From Prevotellaceae bacterium (GTDB lineage: Bacteria > Bacteroidota > Bacteroidia > Bacteroidales > Bacteroidaceae), in assembly GCA_022508685.1 (NCBI GenBank), contig JAFLUS010000033.1, positions 1-9,312 on the forward strand: a DNA stretch of 9,312 bases, given 5' to 3'. A model generated the notes under the pieces. The model was not told the origin of the DNA. It did no database searches and worked only from the letters and a program-made list of their open reading frames with translations. Made by a program: the position numbers and the translations under genes. Position 1 is the stretch's first letter, and every line of letters starts with the position of its first letter. Below are positions 1-7,300 of the stretch, in pieces.

Positions 1-9
1 GCACACGCG

Positions 10-390
10 ATGAAGAACTTGTACTACAATAACCTTGTGGAGATGCTGATGCGCAATGCCGACGGGATGCGCCTCGGCAGCATCGTGCGTGCTTTGTACA
101 ATCAGGACTGCGACTTGTTCGACCCCGAGGCGGAGGGTAAGTTTCAGCGGATTTACACGTCGGTGAAGCGGTTTTTGTGGACGCAAAGCCGGTTGCGCCG
201 TTCGCCGTTTGAACGTCGTCGGTGGGGGACATACGCATTGCGCCGTCACTTTGTCGTGCAATTGGAATTGTGTTTCGACGATTGGGAGGATGAAGGCATC
301 GTGCTGCCGGAAAAGGCCGCGCCGGAGCCGCCTGCAAAGCCGGCTGCCTATATGCTCGATTTGTTCGAAAACGGGCATTCCACTGTGTAA
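10..390 (+). CDS. Hypothetical 126-aa protein, possible winged-helix fold
   Basis: I do not recognise a named family. The first ~80 residues look like a small helix-turn-helix or winged-helix module: an N-terminal helix (LYYNNLVEMLM), then GMRLGSIVRALYN (19-31), a long basic helix (residues ~48-63), a very basic stretch (RLRRSPFERRRW, 61-72), and WGTYALRR, which resembles a wing strand. The last ~35 residues are Pro/Ala-rich and probably disordered. There is no signal peptide or membrane segment, so it is probably cytoplasmic. The frame stays open to the window edge, so the start could lie upstream of the ATG at 10 and the gene may be 5'-partial. No adjacent gene shares its strand. A DNA-binding role is inference from fold-like pattern and charge only; that it is a real gene is reasonably supported by its codon structure and length. 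Confidence 0.65.
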   Translation: MKNLYYNNLVEMLMRNADGMRLGSIVRALYNQDCDLFDPEAEGKFQRIYTSVKRFLWTQSRLRRSPFERRRWGTYALRRHFVVQLELCFDDWEDEGIVLPEKAAPEPPAKPAAYMLDLFENGHSTV

Positions 391-459
391 AAATGTGCGT
401 TGCTGTGTGTTTTGTGCGAATGTGTGCGAAAACACATGTTAATAAACACATAAAAAAGG

Positions 460-490
460 TTTGCTTCGTTCGCAATTATGCGTAACTTTG
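460..490 (+). promoter_or_regulatory. Bacteroidota-type promoter (TTTG-N19-TAACTTTG)
   Basis: A -33 element TTTG lies at 460-463 and a -7 element TAACTTTG at 483-490, separated by exactly 19 bases. This fits the TTTG / TAnnTTTG consensus of the Bacteroidota primary sigma factor very well. Transcription would start near 495-498 on the plus strand. No plus-strand gene follows, and an intrinsic terminator is met about 80 nt downstream. Confidence 0.75.
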
Positions 491-495
491 CATCA

Positions 496-575
496 TCCTA
501 AAACAATCTTTTTACCTTAAAAAAATTAATACTTATTGAGAATGAAAAAGGGTGCTCGTGAGAGTACCCTTTTTG
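496..575 (+). ncRNA. Candidate ~80-nt small RNA (promoter-terminator unit)
   Basis: A strong consensus promoter at 460-490 is followed by an intrinsic terminator at 545-574, with no convincing open reading frame between them. The predicted transcript would have an AU-rich, largely single-stranded 5' half containing CAAUCUUUUUACC and an A-run, and a 3' terminator hairpin. The only ATG (542) opens a 16-codon frame that runs through the terminator and is not credible as a gene. Alternatively this is the leftover leader of a lost gene. The exact transcript ends are estimated from motif spacing, and the RNA itself is inference. Confidence 0.4.
545..574. terminator. Bidirectional intrinsic terminator
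   Basis: The arms AAAAAGGGTGCTC (545-557) and GAGTACCCTTTTT (562-574) form a 13-bp stem with one G-T wobble and a GTGA loop. The outer A/T pairs give a U-tract on either strand. On the minus strand it sits 57 nt after the stop of the gene at 631-1209. On the plus strand it would end transcription from the promoter at 460-490 before it runs antisense into that gene. Confidence 0.85.
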
Positions 576-630
576 TGTGTTTTCTGTGCTGAATGGACGT
601 GTATGGGATATAGTTTCCATTTTGTCCTGT

Positions 631-1209
631 TTAGCAATCTTCCCATCGATACACAAAACGCTTTTCCCCATTGTGCGGAAAATGTGCGAACTCGATAGTG
701 AAATTCTTTTCAAGAGCAGAGTATAGCATTCCCGTCATGTCATCGGTTGCATTTCTGTCAAGTTTGAAAAGAACCCAGTTAGCATGGGTGCCGATGAATT
801 TCAATCCTTTGAGGATTTTGAAGTCTTTCTGTGGCCAGTCTTTTTCTGAATTTCTAAATCCGATGATGGAATCGTGAGAAGAAAAAGCGCAATGGTTAAT
901 GGAGAATACTCTGCCAAAGCACATGTCGCCGCCACAATAATGCACAGGCAGGAGAGTTGTGCCAATCTTATTCAATTCTTCAGTGAATGGAGCAAGGGGG
1001 ACATTGTCCTTATAATATGCCGCTGCGATTTTATAAGCGACAAGCGACGCAAGTTTGAAATCGCCTTGGCATCTGTTCATGAGTTCGTCTGTCTCGAATA
1101 GAGATGTCGGGGGTAATTGAGCATATATCTCATTGGCTTTTTTCTTCTTCGCCGCCAAACTATATTCAGCCCAGCATTCGGGGAAGTTACAATTGGGATT
1201 AGGTATCAT
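631..1209 (-). CDS. Hypothetical 192-aa protein
   Basis: I do not recognise the family. The protein begins MIPNPNCNFPECW, has no signal peptide or transmembrane segment, and looks globular and cytoplasmic. The first ~75 residues are probably helical (AEYSLAAKKKKANEIYA; a second helical stretch DFKLASLVAYKIAAAYY at 50-66). The rest alternates hydrophobic and polar residues in a way that suggests beta strands (FIGTHANWVLFKL, TIEFAHF). It contains seven cysteines (7, 12, 47, 92, 97, 107, 192), with YCGGDMC at 91-97 as a possible metal or redox pair. The gene is visibly lower in G+C than the large neighbouring operon, which hints at a different history. The ATG at 1209 is the first in frame and is preceded by an AT-rich leader without Shine-Dalgarno; no -7 element is clear. 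A terminator follows at 545-574. It could be expressed alone or by read-through from the operon upstream. Confidence 0.7.
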   Translation of the reverse strand: MIPNPNCNFPECWAEYSLAAKKKKANEIYAQLPPTSLFETDELMNRCQGDFKLASLVAYKIAAAYYKDNVPLAPFTEELNKIGTTLLPVHYCGGDMCFGRVFSINHCAFSSHDSIIGFRNSEKDWPQKDFKILKGLKFIGTHANWVLFKLDRNATDDMTGMLYSALEKNFTIEFAHFPHNGEKRFVYRWEDC

Positions 1210-1270
1210 AAGTTATCAGTTTTTAGGGTTTGAAAATAGTTTGCGTTAATGGGTTGAAACAGGCCTTTTC

Positions 1271-1352
1271 GGCGTGCGCATAAACGTTTTCAGGCGTGCG
1301 CATACGCCTCCGTACGCTTATGCGCACGCCTCAGAACGTTTATGCGCACGCC
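1271..1352. repeat. 22-bp periodic array forming a large inverted repeat
   Basis: Four units start at 1271, 1293, 1315 and 1337, exactly 22 bp apart. The first two contain GGCGTGCGCAT. The last two contain the reverse complement ATGCGCACGCC (1320-1330, 1342-1352). As a whole, 1271-1307 pairs with 1316-1352: 34 of 37 positions are Watson-Crick pairs, one is G-T and two are mismatches, around an 8-nt loop. On the minus strand it lies 24 nt past the stop codon of the GH2-like gene and would form a very stable hairpin in the 3' untranslated RNA. No T-run follows it, so it is not a classical terminator. A role in transcript-end protection, termination or protein binding is inference. Confidence 0.85.
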
Positions 1353-1376
1353 TGAAAGCGATGATGCAGGCGGCGT

Positions 1377-4310
1377 TTATGGCTTCAGCAGGTCGCACTC
1401 GATGATGCGCAGTTCGTGGCGCACTTTGTCGCCGTCCTTCGCGCGGTAGAGGTCGAGTTCGTTGGCTGTGGCTTGTACGAGTTCCGTCACTTGCGAGAAG
1501 CCGTCGGACTCGGTGGTGGCAGAGCGCAGACGAATGGTGATGGCTGAGGCGGGGCTGGCGGACTGCAGGGGAATGGACACGTAGCCGAGCGTCGTGGGCG
1601 TGTTGCCGCTCCACACGAGTTGGTCGTCGGCATAGATGTCGATTGGGTAACTGCGCCGGCGCCACCCGGTGAGTTTCATGCTGATTTTGCCTACCTTTTC
1701 GGGTTGGGCGAGGTGGTAGGTAATCCATGCCGTGGCGGCGCGTCCGTCGTTGCGCCATTCCGTTTCCTCGTCGTCGTCGATGCTGCGGATGGCGGTGTCT
1801 TCGTTGCAACCGGCTGTGACGCGGGCTATGGCGATGGTGTTGTCGGAGTGGCGGAACCCGTCGGTTTCTGCACAGGCGCGCTGCTGTTGTATGGCTTGCC
1901 AACCATCGATGAGCGTCTGCGGACATTCGTCGCCGGGCAGCGTCTGTGCGGTGTGCGCAGTAGGGGTGGGACTGCCGCTTTCCAGTTCAATGACGGCTTC
2001 GGGCAGTCCGTCGGCTTGCGCAACGATGCGGATGGTGCCGCTCTCGGTGGTGGTGCGGATGAGTGCGCGATTGACGCCACATTCCAGCGGCAGTGCGGTC
2101 GAAAGGATGCAGTTGCCTTCGCCCTTCGCAATGCCGCCGCGCCATTCGGCAGGGCCTTCGATGCGGAAATTCACCACGCGGTTGTCGAGCGGATGACGTC
2201 TGCCTTGTGCGTCGACGGCTTCGAACTGAATCAGCGCCATGTCGGCTCCGTCGGCTTTCAGTCCGTCGGGGGCGGTGAGGGCAGAGAGCCGCAGTTGCAC
2301 GGGGGTGCCGACCGTCTCCACCGCGTGGCGGCAGACGGCGATGCCGTCGTTATAGCCGATGGCTTCGAGCGTGCCGTCTTGGATGTGGACGCTGTCGGTG
2401 GTGAAGAGGAAATGGTAGTCGCGCCGTGGCGAGGGAAGAGGCTGTCCGTTGAGCAGGAGCACGACGCTGTCGGTGTTGGCAACCACATAGACAGGCTTGA
2501 CGGTATTCGCCGGATAGTTGTTGTGTCCCATGATGTAGACGTGCGGCACGTCGGGTTCGACCCATCCGTCCCACATCACTTGGTGGGTGTAGTAGGAATC
2601 CTTGGGCAGGCGCATGGCGTCGACCACACCGCTGGTGCGGTAGTTGGATTCGCCTCGGCAGTGGGTGTTGGTGTCGCTGAAGATGATTTTCACGCCTCCG
2701 CTGCTCACGCGTCGTCCGGTGCCGGGGCGCACGTCGTAGTAGTCGTACCAACGGCGCACGTGCTCCACGGCAAGTTGGTCCTGATTGAGGTTGTATGCCG
2801 ATGCGTCTTCGTTGCGGTAGAGCGGCCCGTCGCCGTTGCGGTGGTAGGGATACGACCAGTCGTCCCAATAGCGGCGCAAGCCTTCGTCGCGGCAGTATTC
2901 CATTGCCCATACGGGTTTGCCGCCGCTCTTGTTGATGTAGAGCATTTCGCCGCCATACTCGGCACAGGTGTTGGCGCCGAGCATTTCGCGGCTACCGATG
3001 GCACGTCCGCCGTGAGGGTCGAACTCGTCGCGAATGGCACGCATCTGCGCCATGTGCTCCTCGCTGATGCCCTTGTTGCCCGATTCGTAGAAGATGATGC
3101 TCGGATTGTTGCGGTAGTAGACAATGGCGTCGCGCATGAGTTCTACACGCTGTTCCCATTGTCGGCCTTCGACATCCTTTTCGGCATCGCCGGCAGGCAT
3201 CGCTTGCAGCAGTCCCACGCGGTCGCACGACTCGACGTCCTGTCGCCATGGTGCCACGTGCATCCAGCGCACGAGGTTGCCACCGCTGCGCACCATCATG
3301 CCGTTGCTGTAGTCGCTCAGCCATGCGGGAATGCTCATGCCCACTCCGGGCCACTCGTTGCTGGTGCGCTGGGCATAGCCGTGCACCATCAGCACGCGGT
3401 CGTTGAGCGATATTTGTCCGTGGGCGAACGCCGTCTTGCGGAAGCCGGTGCGGACGCAGACTTCGTCGTCGGCTACGCGCGCGCGTATATTATATAAGTA
3501 TCCGTCGCCCCATGTCCAGAAGTGGAGATTGCCGACGGCGGCTGAGGCACGGAGCGTGAGCGTCTGTCCGGCTTCGATGCGCTGGCGTGGCGACTGGAAA
3601 CGCGCAATGCACTTGCCGTCGCGGTCTTCGATGCTGACGTCGAGACGAACGTTGCGCGATTTGCTGCCGCTGTTGCGCACCTGCGACTCGGTCACGATGG
3701 TGGCACGCTGTTGCGCCACGTCGATGTCGGTGGCGTAGACATAGACGCCGGTTGTTCCGAACGAAGAATAGAGCGGGAGCGTCTGGTGAACGTCGTTGAG
3801 GATGTGCAGGCGCACGTGCTTGGGCAGACCGCCGTAGTTCGCATTGAAGTTGCGGTTGCTCCATTGGAAGGTGCTGTTCGTGGCGGCTTCGCGATAGTCC
3901 CACCGGTTGTCGGTGAGCACTTCGAGTCGGTTGCTGCCGTCGAAACGGAGATGAGGCGTGAGGTCGAAACCGAAGGCACTGACGCCGTTCTCGTGCATGC
4001 CGAGCAGATGTCCGTTGAGCCACACTTTCGCCATTTGGCGTGCGCCTTCAAACTCGATGAACACGTGTTTGCCTTTTGCCGATGAAGGCAACGTGAAGGT
4101 TTTGACGTAGCGCACGGTGTCGGTGGGCAGACTGTCGATAAGCACTCGGAAGGCACTGTCCTCGTTCCATGCGCGAGGCAACGTGACGTGGTGGGTGGTG
4201 CCGTCGGACAAGGTGTATGTCCAATCGTTGTCGAACGAAATATCGTGTTGTCCCCACGCTGCAAGCGAGGCAAGCAGGGTGGGGACAAGGAGGAAGTGGC
4301 GTGTGTTCAT
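1377..4310 (-). CDS. GH2-like glycoside hydrolase with DUF4982-like and discoidin-like domains
   Basis: The 977-residue secreted protein has a Sec signal peptide (MNTRHFLLVPTLLASLAAWG, no lipobox), so it is probably periplasmic. Domains as read: GH2 sugar-binding jelly roll (~25-190, with AKVWLNGHLLGMHENG and FDLTPHLR); Ig-like (~195-285); GH2 TIM barrel (~290-595, with VRWMHVAP and RNNPSIIFYESGN); DUF4982-like (~600-665, VYVVANTDSVVLLLNG); Ig-like bacterial domain (~668-775); discoidin/F5-8-like C-terminus (~825-932, SIDDDEETEW). E471 in PVWAMEYCRDEG fits the GH2 nucleophile. The usual acid/base motif GNE reads GNK (residues 411-413). Related Bacteroidota enzymes cleave beta-linked galactose or glucuronic acid; the substrate here is not readable from sequence. 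The start codon overlaps the stop of the rhamnogalacturonan lyase gene (ATGA), implying translational coupling and a shared role in pectin rhamnogalacturonan-I breakdown, probably trimming lyase products. Family assignment is firm; activity is uncertain. Confidence 0.88.
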   Translation of the reverse strand: MNTRHFLLVPTLLASLAAWGQHDISFDNDWTYTLSDGTTHHVTLPRAWNEDSAFRVLIDSLPTDTVRYVKTFTLPSSAKGKHVFIEFEGARQMAKVWLNGHLLGMHENGVSAFGFDLTPHLRFDGSNRLEVLTDNRWDYREAATNSTFQWSNRNFNANYGGLPKHVRLHILNDVHQTLPLYSSFGTTGVYVYATDIDVAQQRATIVTESQVRNSGSKSRNVRLDVSIEDRDGKCIARFQSPRQRIEAGQTLTLRASAAVGNLHFWTWGDGYLYNIRARVADDEVCVRTGFRKTAFAHGQISLNDRVLMVHGYAQRTSNEWPGVGMSIPAWLSDYSNGMMVRSGGNLVRWMHVAPWRQDVESCDRVGLLQAMPAGDAEKDVEGRQWEQRVELMRDAIVYYRNNPSIIFYESGNKGISEEHMAQMRAIRDEFDPHGGRAIGSREMLGANTCAEYGGEMLYINKSGGKPVWAMEYCRDEGLRRYWDDWSYPYHRNGDGPLYRNEDASAYNLNQDQLAVEHVRRWYDYYDVRPGTGRRVSSGGVKIIFSDTNTHCRGESNYRTSGVVDAMRLPKDSYYTHQVMWDGWVEPDVPHVYIMGHNNYPANTVKPVYVVANTDSVVLLLNGQPLPSPRRDYHFLFTTDSVHIQDGTLEAIGYNDGIAVCRHAVETVGTPVQLRLSALTAPDGLKADGADMALIQFEAVDAQGRRHPLDNRVVNFRIEGPAEWRGGIAKGEGNCILSTALPLECGVNRALIRTTTESGTIRIVAQADGLPEAVIELESGSPTPTAHTAQTLPGDECPQTLIDGWQAIQQQRACAETDGFRHSDNTIAIARVTAGCNEDTAIRSIDDDEETEWRNDGRAATAWITYHLAQPEKVGKISMKLTGWRRRSYPIDIYADDQLVWSGNTPTTLGYVSIPLQSASPASAITIRLRSATTESDGFSQVTELVQATANELDLYRAKDGDKVRHELRIIECDLLKP

Positions 4311-7300
4311 TGCAGCACTTTTTTACCGTTAATAATGTAGATGCCGTGCGTAGCAGGCGTGCCGACGCTACGACCATTCAGGTCGTAGATTTCCTTATCG
4401 CTGCCGTCGGCATTGACGCCGTTGATGCCAGTGGGGTCGGGCACGATGCGCAGGATGCCGTCGCTGACGAGTTGGCTGTAGTCCCACAGGTAGCCTTCGA
4501 GCGGAACGGCAGGCAGGAAGGTCGGTGTGCCGGTGAGGGTGATGGGAGCCGTACCCGTGAAGATTTTGTAGTCCGTATCGGGTTGCCAATCGCCGGAAAC
4601 GCGTTCGAGGAGGAACGTGGGGCTGGTGAGCGTGATGCGTCCGTCGACCTTGAGCGCATCGACGGTGCGGGTGCTGCGTCCGCGAACGCGGATAGTACCG
4701 CCGCTTTGCACGATGAGGTTGCCCGTGATAGAGAGTGTGCCGATGCTTGTCGATGCGGCTTTTCCTCCGCTCACGATACCACCATTCTGCACGGTGACGC
4801 TTGCCGTCTTACCCGTACCCAACACCGTTCCGCCGTTGGCAGCCGTGACGAGTGCCGAAGTGGTGACGTTGTTGTTCTCAAGACTGACGGTGCCTTCGTT
4901 CACATTGATGCGGCCGCCACTCTGTCCGCTGAGCGAGAGTACGCCTTCGCCGTATTTGTTGAGCGTGGCGTTGGCGTTGATGATGCCGGCGAAGGTGGTG
5001 TTGGTGCCGAGATAGCCGACGTTCCATGTGCCGTTGGCGAGTTGGGCGTCGCTGGCTGTGGCAGAGAGTGCACCGACATAGTGGGTGAGACCGACTTCAT
5101 TGGCGCTTTGGCTCTGTACGCCGACGGCATAGACGCCGCCACCCGGCATGAATGTTCCGTTTCGCAGATTCATTCCTGTGGTCATGCGGAACTGCCCGCT
5201 CGTGGGATTGAGCGTACCTTCGAAGTTCGTCAGCGTGGAGGAGAAGTCGCCACGGACGTAGGGGAAGTTGATTTTCACCGTACCGCTTCCGCTGAACGAA
5301 CCTTGCACGTTGCATCGCTGTCCGCCGTTGATGGTGAGCGTCTTGCCCTGTTCCACGTTGATGGCGTTGCGGAGCGATGGTATGGCACCGGTGGAATTGT
5401 TGTTGAAAATGGTAATGGTGGACGTTCCCGTCACGTCGATGGGCGATGTGGCAGTACCGAACGTGGTGTTCCATACGCCCATTGCCAGTGTACCGGCTGC
5501 CAGTTCGGTCGATGCCCACGTGTTGTTGCCGGCATAGGTGATGTTGAGTTGTCCGCTGCCTTTCTTCACGAGGCGTCCTTTACCTTGGATGATGCCTTTG
5601 AGCGCCGTTACGCCGCTCGTAATCTGAATGGTTGCCGTGTCGTTGAGCGTCAGTCCGCGGTTGGTGGCCGTATTGGCGTTGCTGACGATGAGCGTGGCTT
5701 TGCCGATTTGCCAGTTGTCGGCACTGGATGATGCCGCACCGATGCTGCTGGGCAGACCGCCGTCAGCCAGTTCGTTCACCACGAGTGTACCGCTGTTGAT
5801 GATGGTCTTTCCCGTGTAGTTGCTGTTGGCTGTGTTGAGGGTAACGCGACCATTGCCGTTCTTTACGAGGTTGGCATTGCCGGTGAAACCTCCTGTTCCG
5901 CCAATCGTGAAATCTTTCGTGTTGTTCTCGAAAGTGACGGAGCGGACAGGCATCAGTTCGTTGACTTGGATGTTCGTCGTGACGGCTGCGTCGTCGAACA
6001 CGATGCCGTCGTCGGCAACGAATTCGGTGGCATTGCCGTTCAGTTCAAAGTTGTCGGATTGGTAATCCCAAGTGCCGCTTTCAGCACCGGTCCAGTGTAC
6101 GTCGTCCGTAGCGGAGCGTTGCTCATTGATGACGAGCCACAGGGCGTTTTCTTCATTGACGATGGAGTAGGAGAGACCCTGCAATCCGCGCACGCTGATG
6201 CGGTCGGCCGCTCCTGTGAACGTGCCGGTGTAACTGACGAGGCGATAGCGAGCGGGTTGCGGCGCGGCAACGTCGGGGACGATGGTGAAGACGAGCGAAC
6301 CGCCGTCAGCAATGGTGATGTCGCCGTTCACGGCAATGAGGTCGGCAGTGGCATCGGCATTGCGGATGTCCATTTCGGCAAACAGGCGAGCATTGATGTT
6401 GAGCCCTTTCTGCAACGTGATGGTGCCGAGCGGTTGCGACGCCGTTCCCGGCATGAGGCGACCGCCTTCATAGTTGAGTGCGCCTTCCAACTGCAGGTTG
6501 CCTGCAACGGTGGCATTGCCGGCGAGCGTTCCGCGTGCACGCAGTTCGACGGTGCCTTGAATGGTGTTGTTCACTTCGAGCACACCTTCGCTGATGTAGG
6601 TCGTGCCGCTGAAATTCATCGGCACATTGATGGTGAAGCGCCCTTGCTGGCTCTTCCACAAGTCCATGGTGCCGGCGAGCGCACCCGTGCCGCTGAGGCT
6701 GATGGTCTGTCCCTTGACAGGCATGGCATAGACGGCCGACGGACGCACTTCGGACGAAAGGGCGACGTTGCTGCCGGACGTGAGGTCGAACATCACGCTC
6801 TTGCCGTCGGCATAAGCGGCAGTGCCGTTGCGTTCAAAGTTGGTGAAACTGCTGCCTGCCCACGTCGTGGCGTTCGGTGCATAGATGAGGTCGGTGACCA
6901 TACATGGAGGCAACTGCGGACGCGGCATGTCGTAGCCGAGATAGAAACCCGGGTTGGGACTCTGATAATACCCCTTCGTCGAGCAGTCGCCACGATAGTG
7001 GGGGTCTTCCAAGAGGCAGTAGATGTTGTTCACGTCGGTGGTGTAGTCGGTGGTAAATCCGCTGATACCCACCGTCACGCCGTTTTCCTTGTGCAGCAAG
7101 ATGAGTTCTTCGCGCCAGTCGCCGATGATGTCGCCCCAGAAGGCAGCACGCTTGGCATAGACGGTGACGTAGCGCCAGTTGCTGAGTTTGGCAATTTCGA
7201 TGAGTCGTCCCTTGAAGAAGTCCTGCACATATACATTGTAGTGGCTGTCGGAAGTCTGCACCACTTCGCGGTCGGGTTCTTCGTCCCACCAGATGCCTTC

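Noticed and set aside
420..437. Small hairpin ATGTGT-gcgaaa-ACACAT after the first gene
   Set aside because: A six-pair AT-rich stem with no T-run is too weak to call a terminator.
542..592. A 16-codon frame starting MKKGARES
   Set aside because: It lies almost wholly in the terminator hairpin and is far too short to support as a gene.
1271..1358. CRISPR array
   Set aside because: The 22-bp unit leaves no room for spacers, cores occur in both orientations, and no cas genes are present. The same applies to 8862-8971.
1620..3497. Long plus-strand open frame (625 codons) opposite the GH2-like gene
   Set aside because: It is a by-product of G+C-rich codon bias in the real gene. Its translation is low-complexity (Val/Ala/Gly/His-rich) and shows no domain, while the minus strand encodes clear GH2 motifs.
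4217..5731. Plus-strand open frame of 504 codons across the GH2-lyase junction
   Set aside because: It is antisense to two well-supported genes and spans their overlap, with shadow-like composition.
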